This document shows, piece after piece, positions 12,440-23,345 of a stretch of DNA of 64,000 bases. Each line of letters starts with the position of its first letter. Position 1 is the stretch's first letter. A program made the translations under genes and the position numbers. The notes beneath the pieces are model-generated. The model made no database searches. It saw nothing but the letters and a program-made list of their open reading frames with translations, and was not told the origin of the DNA. Source of the DNA: Reticulitermes lucifugus (lineage: Eukaryota > Arthropoda > Insecta > Blattodea > Rhinotermitidae); the NCBI GenBank assembly GCA_026260175.1, contig JAKCWW010000892.1, positions 9,799 through 73,798 on the forward strand, read 5' to 3'.

Positions 12440-12925
12440 TTTTTTTTGGGGGGGGGAGGGGGGTGCGGGGATGAGATATGTAACTCTACGAATTCTTAAT
12501 CTCGGCAGTGGATGGAGGTGACCGGTTAGCGGTACCATTCGACTGCTTTATCCCCGACAAAGAAACCCGGTGTTTATTAGCAGGGCGGCCAAGACCGTGC
12601 TCGGGCTCCGGTGAAAAAATTTTTGGCCCCCCCCCCGGACGAGCTAAAAATCTTTACACGAGATTTGTATTGATGTGAAAAGGAAAACCAAATATGCCCT
12701 GCCCTGCCCTCACTCTCAATCGCAAAGTGACATGGGCTTGGTCTGAAAGGGTTACTACCGAGAAAAAGAAACGCGCAACACACTCGAGGCCCGGTACCCC
12801 CTCCGGACCGCTAGGCCCCGGTAATTTTTACCTGGTAATGATATGGAGCAAATTCTATGACTCTGCCGGGAATTAAACCCTAATTTCTCAGTCATTCAGC
12901 GTGAAGCCTAGTAAATATGTTGTCT
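12440..12925 (-). mobile_element. SINE-1 copy interrupted by a hAT-like element
   Basis: On the minus strand a tRNA-like B box GGGTTTAATTCCC lies at about 12882-12870. The SINE-1 body resumes at about 12590 and runs to 12440 in the order CCTGCTAATAAACACCGGG, GGGGATAAAGCAG, GGTCACCTCCATC, GCCGAGATTAAGAAT, GTAGAGTTA. The intact copy at 27265 is about 285 bases. Here about 190 to 250 extra bases separate head and body, and these match the hAT-like repeat listed separately. Confidence 0.65.
12581..12836 (+). mobile_element. Internally deleted hAT-like element
   Basis: It starts with CAGGGCGGCCAAGA, close to the complement of the right end of the element at 58976-60277. It shares GCTAAAAATCTTTA, TGATGTGAAAA and CAAATATGCCCTGCC with the complement of 60130-60215. 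Its right side (GGCCCGGTACC...CCCCGGTAATTTTTACC) resembles the complement of 58990-59040. It therefore looks like the same family with most of the interior lost. It sits inside a SINE-1. The expected terminal CAG on the right and a clean 8-base TSD are not visible. Confidence 0.55.
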
Positions 12926-13369
12926 GAGCTTTCCTGTCGATGAGGGAAAAACGGGGGTATTTGTTTTGTTTGACGCTTATTGAACGACTATTTTGCGTCG
13001 AATGAGTGGATAACAGTGAAAAGCGAAATGTAAAGGTTTTAGAAAGTCTGCGTTGTGTCTTAATTTGAATACACTATTCGTGCATTTGCCTTAAGTAACT
13101 GAGAAAACCCGCAGGGAAAATAGTCAGGGTAATAAATACCCTATCAAAAACTCAAAAACGAAGAAGAGGTAACGGAAGTCTCTGAACAGGATATGAAGCA
13201 ACGTCTAGTGTGTGCCGAAGCTGATAACAGGTATGAACCATTTTTCTAGGGACGACTTGTGTTGGTATCATTGCACGTACTCGTTTGTATCCGCGTGAAG
13301 GGAAAAAGGGTCCATGTGACAATGTGGCATTGTCTGGGAAGGTTGCCGCGGGGAAGATTTACTCGCATG

Positions 13370-13600
13370 TCGTATGCTCCACATTAGCCTACCATCATTA
13401 CTTTCACGCCAGTTTATTGCCGCCTATTCCATACTATCGTACCACCAAGTCTTTCGCACTTGTATACCATCATCTCTTTTAACAAGTATTACACTCGTCT
13501 GTTTCATATTATCGTACCACCGTTTCTTTCACGTGTGTGTTACCACAGTCCCTTTCACACTAGTAGATGCAATGTTCTCTCTCACACTAAGAGTACCATG
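13370..13600 (+). repeat. Degenerate minisatellite, about 25-base unit
   Basis: At least five copies of a unit close to TACCACCATTTCTTTCAC plus CTTGTA or CTAGTA can be read at 13389, 13439, 13464, 13514 and 13540. Unit lengths vary and two units have spacer bases, so this is an old, degraded tandem array. The overlapping short open frames are by-products of the repeat. Confidence 0.6.
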
Positions 13601-14394
13601 AACATTCATTATCAAAAATAACACTGAAACCTGATAACAATGCATTCCACAGTTTTCTTAAGAACCCATTAAGTCAATTAGTTCACACCTAGGAGTTCAA
13701 TTTACAGCCACGTTGTTTCCCGTCTTGATCGTTGTACTGTCACATGGATGTCCAACCAATGGAGCCGGAGCGACCAGAGGTGCGTCAATATGTGGAAGTT
13801 TAGAAGGAATTGGATAGCATTCTCTGAAGATTATGGTTGACTCAGTAAACAGAAATTATTTTGGACTTTTTCAACTGTTTGAAGGAGATTATTTTTCTAA
13901 AAGACATATTTGCCGGTGCAGTAACACGTTTAGTCTGAGGGTCGATACAATGCATCGCTAGATATGTGAATTTCGATAAATATGTCGACACGCAACGAAT
14001 GTTTGCTGGTATGCGTACCAATCGTTATAAAGAGCTGGTTGGACGTTTATTGAACACAAACAGCATAACGATGGATAACTGACTCCCTCATAACTGCAGT
14101 CCTCTGTCAATGCCTGTGACTGCACAAAGAAGTAAATGTCAATTATTTTACACCTCACAAAACAACTGACCCTCTGTCATCAAATGCTGATAGCCGGTCA
14201 TACTCCTGCGTAGGCTGTGCAGTGTGGGGTGTAAAGTCTACACATCGGAACTGATGGTTTTACTGGGAAGGGAAAGTCGCGTGTAGGGAGACTGTTCTAG
14301 AGGTGATACATGTCACTCAGCTGGCCAATAAATTCGTCACCTTATTAGAACCTGTAACCTTATGCTTACAAGAGCCAGTAACTTCGCCATGTCA

Positions 14395-14592
14395 TAAACT
14401 ATTAACGAAGGTACTAATTAACGAAACAACCAACCAAGAAAATCTAACTAGTTACTAATTACGTGGAACAGATGCCTAATTTGGAGTCACATAATTGCTC
14501 AATTTATCAAGAAATTTCTTCCCTTTCATGGAACCCGGAAGTTCATGACTGTGTTGATGATGTCCCACCACTGGAGCTCACCCTGATCAACA
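14395..14592 (-). mobile_element. LINE-A 3' end
   Basis: TCATGGAACCCGGAAGTTCA at 14527-14546 and the following CCACCACTGGAGC...CCTGATCAAC match the antisense of the LINE-A C-terminal region (before the L-A-Q-D-R block). The low-coordinate side holds repeated TTAACGAAG/TAATTAACG-type sequence as in other LINE-A 3' ends. It breaks off at a CATTC repeat. Confidence 0.6.
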
Positions 14593-15030
14593 ATCATTCA
14601 TTCTTTATTTATTCACGTGTTCGCTCAGTGGTATAGTTGCCAAGTACAAAGTCAGCACGAATACAAAAAAAAATGTAAAGGTAGAACAAAAACAACCAGT
14701 ACGAATATAATTAAACATAAAACCTAGCTTCACAAAATATTTATAATAAAGAGCAATAACGCTCACTGTGTAAGGCAACGGTCTACAGACTTAACGACGG
14801 CAATTTAAAATCAGGTAGCAGCCCTAGTATTACTCCCTTCGCCATCACGCCCAGCTACGAAAACAAAATCCTTCCGAATGTGCATGTTACTGCCGCGTCT
14901 TTTCCTGGGGTTAATGTGGACGAAGTGTGAAGCTGATTACTCATTTTCATGCAGTGCTGACTTATAGAACGGCTGCAGCTTTTCTTCTTAGTCGCGTGAA
15001 ATAGTTTGCAACGTGTCAGAGAATTACAGC

Positions 15031-15053
15031 TGCAGTAGCAGCTGTAGTACTAC

Positions 15054-15092
<39 letters not shown>

Positions 15093-15102
15093 CAGCAGTA
15101 GT
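15031..15102 (+). repeat. (TAG)n microsatellite
   Basis: About fourteen uninterrupted TAG triplets (15052-15092) are flanked by AGC/AGT-substituted triplets. The minus-strand open frame with a threonine run is this repeat. Confidence 0.97.
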
Positions 15103-15989
15103 GTCGATTTTGCAGAAAAATGTTAGATTCCTACAAAAGTCAAACACGGATATTTTTTTAACAATAGTCGCGTGGTTTCTGTCTGTTGTGCCATTGTTGC
15201 CCGGCGTCGCCGCCATGTTGGTACTCCCCCTGCTGAGTCGGTAATACACTGGACGTATAATAGCGAAGCACTGACTTGCATCTAGCAGCCGATATTATCA
15301 CTACATTATTGTCAGTTCTCGGAACGTCTTTCAGCAAAATCCAATAGCTCAGAATTCCACATGAATCAAATACCGTCAGTTGTCTTCAGCGAGAAGCAGG
15401 TTCGGGGTAGGAGCTTTCTAACGTTCTCCCGAGTATTGTCGTCAAGTAACTATTCATTCTATTTTCACGAGATCTTTGCACGAAGCTATTAAAAGAACAC
15501 TTAACTCCTTCCATGCTTGATATTACATATCTTGCTTATAATGTTAAATTAAATTTTTGACTAAACCACTCTTACGTAAGAAAAATAAATAAATAAATAC
15601 ATATATAAATAAGTTCTAAACACAGGACTTATATAGGACATAAGCCTCAACATATTGGAAGGGTGTTTTATGAGAAAAGTCCACACTGGCGAGGTAGGCA
15701 CAGGCAGGAGAATAACACTGATACGAAATTTTGGAAAAGCGGATGTGACAGTATTGAACGATTAAACTGGTTCTGAAAGGGCTGAATTTTACACTAAAGC
15801 AATAAACCTCTCTATTATATGAAAGGGGGTAATGTCATGGTCCGATTCACAGCTACTAACTTTACAAGAAATGCCAGTTAGGCCAGCACTTTATAACTTG
15901 TAACAGTCTCCAGCAAGCTGGGTCTGTATACACTAGTATCACGTTGCTATTCTTCTTAATATGCACAGAAGAGAGAAGAAAATTACACG

Positions 15990-16160
15990 CAAACTTTTGA
16001 TGGGAAATGCTGAAGGAATAGAGACCACTTTGAATCCCTTGGCATGGATGGGAAAATAATAATATAATGGATCATAAAGAAATATGATGGGAGGATGTGG
16101 AAAGGATTAATTTGGCTCTGAATAGAGACTAGTGGCAGGCTATCGTAAATATGGCAATGA
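15990..16160 (+). mobile_element. LINE-A 3' fragment (sense)
   Basis: The plus-strand translation shows L-L-M-G-N-A-E-G near 16000, corresponding to L-V-G-N-P-E-G. The region 16108-16155 then reads, with stops, G-L-I-W-L-x-I-E-T-S-G-R-L, matching the W-I-N-L-A-Q-D-R-D-Q-W-R block. Several stops and frame changes show it is dead. Confidence 0.5.
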
Positions 16161-16940
16161 GTATTTGAGTTTTATAAAGTGCGGGGAATTTCTCGATTAC
16201 TCGAGAAACTATTATCTTCTGAAGAAGGTTCAATGGAGTTAGTTATAAAAGAAATAACTAAACATTGGTAAGTCAGGAAGAAAGTACCAGAAAACTATCA
16301 GACGTTTTTAAACAATACAGCCTCCGCGAGTTCTGAGGTTCTAACGGCGCGGAATACGTGGACAGAAATCATCAATATGGCCTCCGGTTGCAGAATTCCT
16401 GATGCCACCTACCGGCTGTGGATCTTAACCATGACCCAGATATAGTAATAGCATAGCGCTGTCTTGTCGGCAGATGTCCACACGCGATAGAGAAGGCAGG
16501 TGAATTTTATGGGGAAATGGACTGCAATATGTGCAATTAAGAGAGAAAGCTGTGCTGCGATCGAGCATCTGGCAGCAGCACATATATTCTCACATCTGGT
16601 TTCAACATTCTGCGCCCAATTACGTTGATAGTATCCTGCTACGTAGTACATTTTGCGATTTGGCTTACTTAGGCTTGAATTTTCTGCGATACGCAGAGGA
16701 TGATTAAGAAGAATTAACACCACAATTACCATGTACTTAAAACATATTTAAGTTCAGTCAGTGAGGTCCCATACACTGACTGTTTATTTAATTACGGCAA
16801 TTTAATTTTCGGTAGATGTTACGGGTAACAAAGCATATTGGAGGGCCAGTCAGTCAGTCAGATGCTGTTTATGGATTAAGTTGATTTGGAATGATAAAGA
16901 CACTGAAAACGTAGTCCCGTCCAAAAGTATATAGTGTGAT

Positions 16941-17129
16941 TTGGGTTTCATGAGCGAAATACATTCCCCCATCAAAATTTACCTCCAACTGATATCAAGG
17001 ACGGATGTGAAAGCAACGCAAGTGGACCAACTGATTTTGGAAAAACGACGAGTCACAATTCGAAATTTCCCCATTGCACTGGAACTGTACATCGGAGCTG
17101 CACACAATAATGTGTGTGAACAACTGTAA
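16941..17129 (+). pseudogene. Mariner-type transposase fragment
   Basis: The open stretch includes V-D-Q-L-I-L-E-K-R-R-V-T-I-R-N followed by I-G-A-A-H-N-N-V-C-E-Q-L. This resembles the helix-turn-helix region of mariner-family transposases, which typically reads like ...V-x-x-L-I-x-E-N-R-R-V-T-I-x-E-...-G-x-A-H-x-I-I-x-x-x-L. A stop follows immediately where the G-Y-x-K-V-C-A-R-W-V block would begin. No catalytic D residues and no terminal inverted repeats are visible, so this is a short dead scrap. The family call is from memory of the motif. Confidence 0.5.
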
Positions 17130-18569
17130 CTAGGCGCCAATGCAACAGCCTCACAGCCCGATGTATACTGCAGCGGAATATTGAAACTAACGCAAAGAAT
17201 GGATAAATGCGTCATTGTGCTCGAGAGTTAAGCTGAAAAATTATGATGTTTTACAGGAATAAATGAGCTACACCTAACATTTTAATGACTTCTTATTTAA
17301 TTTTTATGAGCTAAGAAAACTTACTGAAACTAATAATAAAAATGAATATTCCTGTAACAAGATTACTATAGTAAGTAACCATAATTTAATTTTCACAACT
17401 TTCGTTGTTCTTAAGAAAGGAAGAAACGCAATAAGCAACGTGCCGATCTTTCTTTGTGACTAACAATTTCTTTAAAATACACAGACTTCCATCCTGAAAC
17501 ATTGGGATTGAACTATTTTTATACTAATTATTATTACAACAAAATTAAATCTGAAAAGTAAGAGGGATGGTTTAGCTCACCACTCCGTATTCCTTACTCC
17601 CACCACTGCAGAATTTTGGAAATGTTTCAACTATACAGGATTTTATCATGCAGTATGCACTAAAACTCGCTACAACTTGAATATTGTTTGCTAACTATAT
17701 GTGCGAAGTTCAATAAAGCGCTAAAAATGACCGTAATTGTGACGTGGGAGCACACGTCAAATGCGTTCGAAAACACTCGTGGGCCGCAGAAGTGTGTCCG
17801 GCAGGCCGCGGGCTTTACATGACTGGTCTACATAAATAGCATAAAATATTTAACTGACTGATGTCTTCGCTTATTTACGGACATGTCATCAGTGGATGGC
17901 GAAATAATTTTGAATGGTAAATAAAGAAATGCATGTAGGGATTAGTGTGAAGCATAGTGTTAGCTTACAGAGACTGACAGAAGCCACAAACGAATAAAAT
18001 TATGGATAAAATCAAAATTAAATTCCCCTTACCATTTCTGATACAGAATGGCTATACTACTAAAATTTACCGAAATAAACTACTTCTGTTTATGAATATT
18101 GCGGTTAGAACGGGTTGCATCTTAATGTTTTCATTTTACGATTTTGTACAACAAGAACTTAAGTAAAGGCAGTGGCGGTTTAAGGTGCAGTGAACTTCAT
18201 TTCAACGACATTTAGGTTCAGTATAAAACCTGTAAACGAAAACCGGAACGAACATCGCTATTTTTATGAAGTGTCATCATGACAGCCTTACATTATTATT
18301 AAAATTAACAGTCATAGCCGGGGCTATCACAGTATTACTAACCTATTAAAGCACGATTTTAATGACACGAATGAATTAGTAAAAACTGAATTGCAACTTC
18401 ACAGAAAACACTCGAAGCCAATAAATACACTTTGTGGCCAAAATACAGAGACCAGTAATAACAGAGCAGTAGGAGCAAGTAGGGATTATGCGTGAGTTCA
18501 GGCTTCCGCCGCAATTAAGATGAGATCTGCGCTCTTCTTGGATATTACGCAGCGTAGTGTGATAATTCT

Positions 18570-18615
18570 GTCCCGACGTTTCGGGACAACCTATCGGTCC
18601 CATCTTCAACGGTCA
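18570..18615 (-). ncRNA. Hammerhead-like motif, left arm
   Basis: On the minus strand: TTGAAGA (18609 to 18603), one extra T, GGGAC pairing perfectly with GTCCC around a nine-base loop, then GAAACGTC. Position 3 of the core is T instead of C, and stem I is not closed. It is the mirror of the motif in the right arm. Confidence 0.5.
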
Positions 18616-18647
18616 ATGCGACTAAGAAGAATTTTTCTTGGACTTTT

Positions 18648-18692
18648 TGACCCTTAAAGATGGGACCGATAGTTGTCCCGAAACGTCGGTAC
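18648..18692 (+). ncRNA. Hammerhead-like motif, right arm
   Basis: On the plus strand: TTAAAGA (18654-18660), extra T, GGGAC (18662-18666) pairing perfectly with GTCCC (18675-18679), then GAAACGTC (18680-18687). Stem I has only two pairs (CC/GG). Two core positions differ from CTGANGA. ACGT after GAA is self-complementary, as in hammerheads that act as dimers. Confidence 0.5.
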
Positions 18693-18742
18693 AGAATTAC
18701 CACTCTACGCTGCGTATAATCCCAGAAGAGCGCAGATCTCAT

Positions 18743-21097
18743 GTATGAAATAATTTTTCAAAATTTACATATGCCTAATATCTTGATCCTGGAGAATATA
18801 CCACGTAAATATTATATTTTTCTTTGAAGCTAATCCTCAAACCACGAGTTTCTCAAACGGCCCAGGTGGTTTAATGGTCAAGGTTTCAATCGTCCCTTCT
18901 AGCGCTGACAGTAGCAGGACCCAGCCGTGATAATGAAACTGATTTCATGGAATATTCGGGACAAAATTGTGATTTGCTGTGCATTTCTTGCAGCTGATGG
19001 CACTAGACAGTGATGACGTAATCACGATTGGTTTGAATACCAAATTAGAGTTGTTCGCTGTAAATGACACTTGGTCGGATTATCACTGTTACATTTCTGT
19101 GCTACCACTGTTTCTAATAACAATACTTCAAGACATTTTAATTTGGACTACTTTGCTACACTTGTGTGCCGACCACTGTTTAAAAGTGCTATTAATTTCA
19201 CTACTTGGCTGTTATGAAAAAATTCTAATTTTGCATTCCGAAGAAATTAAAGAACAAAATAATGATCACAGTGCAGTAACGGTTCTCGACTCTTTTTAAG
19301 AGCTTATATATTTACTCGCTGAATCATGTTCACATGACCACGTACGACCCTCTAATCTCTTGTTTACCCAAAACATTACGATGCTCAATGGGTATTCAAA
19401 ATATAATTAAAAGAGCGAACATATTATCTTTATTCGTCGGCCACCACAAATCGATTAACTATCAGATCTCACATTAGACATTCGTTCGACAAGCACCCAA
19501 GCTCGAAGGGCTTATACACGATTAAGGCCATGTTATAAATCGCGATCTTCAGCATCGGCAAGGTAAAAATTTCGAGTTTGTTCCAATGATTGGCTTGATG
19601 CCATTTCTGCCTGAATATTACGCAATTACGTCACTTGACTGGGTTCTTCGCCAATACTTTTAACACGTGGAAACATTTATTTTTAATTGGGATATTTGTT
19701 TCTAATTTTCACGACTAATTACATGGCAAATAGCTTAGTGACTCTCAGAGGCACGGCTAAACTGCATTCTTTATTATGTAAACTGGATTCTTTGCCATAT
19801 TTCCCGGCTTTTATTCCGTCTTATTACGCCTATTCCGGAATCGTACTGCGATCCATGTCCGGTTACAGTGTAGTCCCGGACTGGATCCCAAGTAGGTCAA
19901 TAAACTTAAAACCACAAATAATAGTAACAAATCTGCTAGTATAGGCCTAATGATAACCAATCATAAATACGGGAGCACACTCAACTCCAGAACCGTCTCT
20001 TCGTTACACAGTACTAGAATTAATATCCGTATAACCTGCGTCATTTTTTAAGACTGGGTCTTACTTCTCGTCTCATATCCCAACAAGTGTTTTCCAGACA
20101 TTTATGCTGTACAGACTGCTTGGTTTCAAAAATAACTTGACGGATCCTGAGACCAATAAAACGCATATATTAAAACTTATATGTAGTAAAACAGGTTTTT
20201 TGTTCATATAAAACCCCAGAAAGTCTAATGGAATATGCTGAAGCATGGTGTGGTGAACTGAATTCGTTGGTTTTCAGTGTAATTTGTTTTTACTTGTTTG
20301 CTTTTGAAACACTTTCAATAATTTCCGTAAATTATGTTCTTTCAACCATTAGGATAATATAAAGTGGGTTTCAAAAACACAGTTTACAGTTGCTGGTGCT
20401 AATTCAGTGCATCGCCTAATTTAAGCACTTTCGTTCTTCTGTTAACAACATATAACTATTTCAATATTTCTATAAAATAAAATTCGTCATCAGAGAAGCA
20501 CGTGTGTTTCCCCTGAAAAAAAAACCTTCCCAGATCGGTTCGGCTCCACGGATCAGAGTTTGGGAATCATTATCCTAACGGCAATGGGATAATGCTTATA
20601 TTTTATTTCCTCTGTTTGAGTGTTGGATAAGTAGATATTTAATGGGGCATTCTACTGTAGAAAAGGCAGATAAAGGAAAAAAGATACGCATTTACGCCCC
20701 ATTTTGTTTCCCATGATCACCCATAAGCTTATATAATATCTTACTAACAGGGTAATGCAACCCAATACACAGGGCAGGATTATATTTTGTTCTTTATATC
20801 TCTCCTTATTGAAGCTGTTTAAACGTCTCTTAAATATTTCTTATTTTAATGTGGCGCAGTTGTGCGAGATAAATGTGACAATATATTAGTGCATCGGAAC
20901 ACAAATATTAATAGGAGATACACATTTTATGAGGCGCTTACTTGTTGGATTTATTAAGCAGTGTTATTGGTTCCTCGATCATTAAAACGAGGCTAGAGAA
21001 TCATTATATAAATAATATACAGGTTTGTTCATACAGGTTTACCTATTAACTCTCCATAACAAACCAATATATAAATAAACATAAAAAAGCGAGTTTT
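18743..21097. other. No supportable feature
   Basis: A 106-codon plus frame at 18979-19299 follows a plausible acceptor (TTTCTTGCAG at 18984-18993), but its sequence is AT-biased and unrecognisable. I see no RNA genes or repeat copies related to others in the window. Confidence 0.4.
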
Positions 21098-21290
21098 GAG
21101 GTTTTCGCAGCGGCGCAGGTGAGGATTTTATTTTTCTGCATGACACACCTTAATGGATAATCGTATTCCGACGTTTCGAGGCTACGCAGTGTCCTCGTCT
21201 TCAAAAGTCGATCAGGCCTAGAATATTAGAAGGCTACGCTGTCTTGAGACGTAGACTCACATCCCAGAAGAACCAAATCCTCAGAAAGAA
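21098..21290. repeat. Palindrome family B copy
   Basis: Left GGTTTTCGCAGCGGCG...GTGAGGATTTTATTTTTCTG is the inverted relative of right CACATCCCAGAAGAACCAAATCCTCAG (21249-21275). GAGGTTTTCGCAGCGG is the outer end seen also at 37556 and 36093. A hammerhead-like motif lies on the minus strand at 21165-21206; the partner in the right arm is lost. Confidence 0.7.
21165..21206 (-). ncRNA. Hammerhead-like motif (family B)
   Basis: Minus strand: TTGAAGA, one extra C, GAGG pairing with CCTC (the extra C can extend it to CGAGG/CCTCG) around an eleven-base loop, then GAAACGTC. Stem I offers only wobble pairs. Position 3 of the core is T. Confidence 0.5.
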
Positions 21291-22279
21291 AGCTAGCTTT
21301 ACATCTAACACATTGTCTTAAAAGGTCTGCCCATAACTTATAGAAATAGCAGTGAATGAGTGGCACGATTGCCCTTGGAGGTCCGACAAATGCGGGAAAG
21401 TCAGATATCTCGTACATTCCCAGTGTCAATTTATGATGGGTTTTTAGTTAAAAAAGCTGACTTATTTAATATGAGTTTATTTACAGGTAGGTTACAGTTA
21501 AATATATCCCCTGCTTAACATCAGGCGACAATAACGCAAGGGATTTGGAGGTGTAACTCCATTCTTTTTTAACCTTCACCACTACAATGTTAGGCCTAAG
21601 CCACCGTACCCCTACATACCAATAGATCAAGTGAGTCATTGTCAATGTCGTTACACAGGTGAATGCGTCTCCAGGTCCTTTGAGACGTGTCATTCAAAAT
21701 GTGCGTGTTAGTGTGAAGAGCCTCTCCGTTCGCCGTTCCTATGATGACGGCGTTCAGCAAATTTCCCTTTAAGGAATCTTTACAGATTTTTGGTTGGCGT
21801 GGTCAAATTGGGGCTGCGTGGAGGCCACGGTGATGGTGACGGCTATGTTAGTGTGAATTTGGCCGGTGCATGGTCTGTTGAAACCAAACCTAACCCATAA
21901 GTCCTTCGTCAGTGTGTGTTTCAACTAATTCTGAAACACTTCCATCTATGTGTAGCATGAATTGTCCTTACAAATCGGCCACATTATTGTTAGAATTAGT
22001 ATTTGCCCACAACACAACGTACAATGAATTGCATTGTGAAGTGTAGGTTTCCCTCTGCCCAGCAAACGACCCTGCGATCACAGCCGCTACGATGCATCAC
22101 CCTCTCCTCCGTGAAGAAAATATTTCCTGTAGATGGATGGGCAGGGAATTGTGGTAACAGACAAGCGCACACTTCGCCATCTCTGTTTAAATCCAGGTCA
22201 CCCAGTTCAGCGGATACGGTGACTTATGACCCACTCTGTAGATGGGAGTCAGGTGTCAACCTCATGCGTTGGCAACTTT

Positions 22280-22470
22280 GGATAGCTGGCCTCTTGGGCT
22301 CCACACCCAGCCTGGGCGCCGTAGCAAAAATGAATTTTCCCTTCTCCAACGAGTCTAGATAATCTTCCACGGGCTACCAGGGGTTCTCTCCCCGAGGGTA
22401 AAGTGGCCTGAGTGTGAAATTTACCACTTTCCTCCACCTAGTGTCGAAACTAAGAATGAGTGGAAGTATG
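22280..22470 (+). mobile_element. SINE-1 remnant
   Basis: GGGCTCCACACCCAGCCTGG (22297-22316), then CCCGAGGGTAAAGTGGCCTG, TTTACCACTTTCCTCCACC, TAGTGTCGAAACTAAGAATG and AGTGG follow the order of the intact SINE-1 body. The head and tail are missing. The 119-codon frame at 22003-22362 partly overlaps this repeat and is not a gene. Confidence 0.65.
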
Positions 22471-22680
22471 CTTCAAATTCTGCAATATTTCTGCAGGGTG
22501 TGCTACTTAATTAAGTACAGAGACTATTTAAATTTACTTCTACACAGAACGCCCAGCTTAAAGCGAAACCCGCTCATAGAACCTACAAATCCGCTCCTAG
22601 GTTCGTGTCAATAACCTGTATTAGCCAGTTTATCATGGGACTGTTCGCCACAGAGCGGACGACATCGTTGCTGCACAGCG

Positions 22681-22708
22681 GACGACGACGACGACGACGA
22701 CGACGACG
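22681..22708 (+). repeat. (GAC)n microsatellite
   Basis: Nine uninterrupted GAC triplets lie inside a CpG-rich patch with CGCAGGCCTGCG (22725-22736), itself a 12-base perfect palindrome. The runs of arginine or valine predicted here are artefacts. Confidence 0.95.
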
Positions 22709-23229
22709 CCCGTTCTGCATTGCGCAGGCCTGCGCAGTCCCGCATTACAAAATCTCTCTAATTTCCGGCTTACTTTCATATCTGCACAAGAGCCAAGGAT
22801 CACATTTATACGTAAGATGGCTCCTTCTATCCATGTAGTTGCCAAATTTGGAATCAAGTCAGCCTGATTTTAGATTCTTCAAGTACCAAGAGACTGCATC
22901 CTACCTCAGTAGTATGTAGCGATTGGCATTCCTGCAGGGCGAGGTCGTTCATTACATGCTATCAGTCACTGGCTGATCCCACAGCTACTTGATGCGTCAT
23001 ATATCACAAAGTCTTATAGTGCAAGAGTGGACTAAGTAAACGAACGTAACATATTTCGGTACTGATTCGTCACGTGCTAAGTAAAATGGGCGAACAAAAA
23101 TTTTAGTTGCAAGATTTAGATTGTAGTCTTCTGGCTGATGGCTACGTGTATTATTTTATTATGGACAGGAAGGTCTCCAACGAATATGCTACCTCCACCG
23201 TCCGGGTCGACCATAAAAAATATGGCTGC

Positions 23230-23345
23230 AGGTTCCTCCAACATGTTGGTAATCTTATATCAAATTATATAGCGTCATATCCCAGAAGAACGTGGGCTTG
23301 GTACTCACCGCCGTGAGAAGTTCAGATCTCACATATTGACACTAA
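23230..23345 (+). repeat. Palindrome family B, right-end fragment
   Basis: AGCGTCATATCCCAGAAGAA (23271-23290) is the family B terminus. It is followed by the outer end ACTCACCGCCGTGAGAAG...AGATCTCAC, complementary in type to the outer left ends at 18521 and 58024. Upstream TTCCTCCAACATGTTGGTA may be a decayed hammerhead 3' half. No left arm is seen. Confidence 0.6.

Larger units (their letters stand above)
12926..18504. other. No host gene seen between listed repeats
   Basis: Apart from the minisatellite, LINE-A fragments, TAG repeat and mariner scrap, this interval is AT-rich DNA with short open frames only. The region 16409-16732 has a 107-codon minus frame of low-complexity, hydrophobic character that I cannot assign. 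Confidence 0.45.
18520..18742. repeat. Inverted repeat of family B with a hammerhead-like motif in each arm
   Basis: Left arm 18520-18614 and right arm 18647-18742 are complementary over about 95 bases with scattered mismatches, including ATGAGATCTGCGC at both outer ends. The about 32-base centre lies at 18615-18646. The arms contain the family B terminus (CTTCTTGGATATTACGC / GCGTATAATCCCAGAAG). The left arm may extend to 18503, where AGGCTTCCGCCGC resembles the outer family B end. Confidence 0.9.

Noticed and set aside
18979-19299. 106-codon plus frame after a TTTCTTGCAG acceptor
   Set aside because: AT-biased codons, no donor or recognisable motif; expected by chance at this length.
22003-22362. 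119-codon plus frame
   Set aside because: Its 3' third is SINE-1 sequence and the rest is low-complexity; not a gene.
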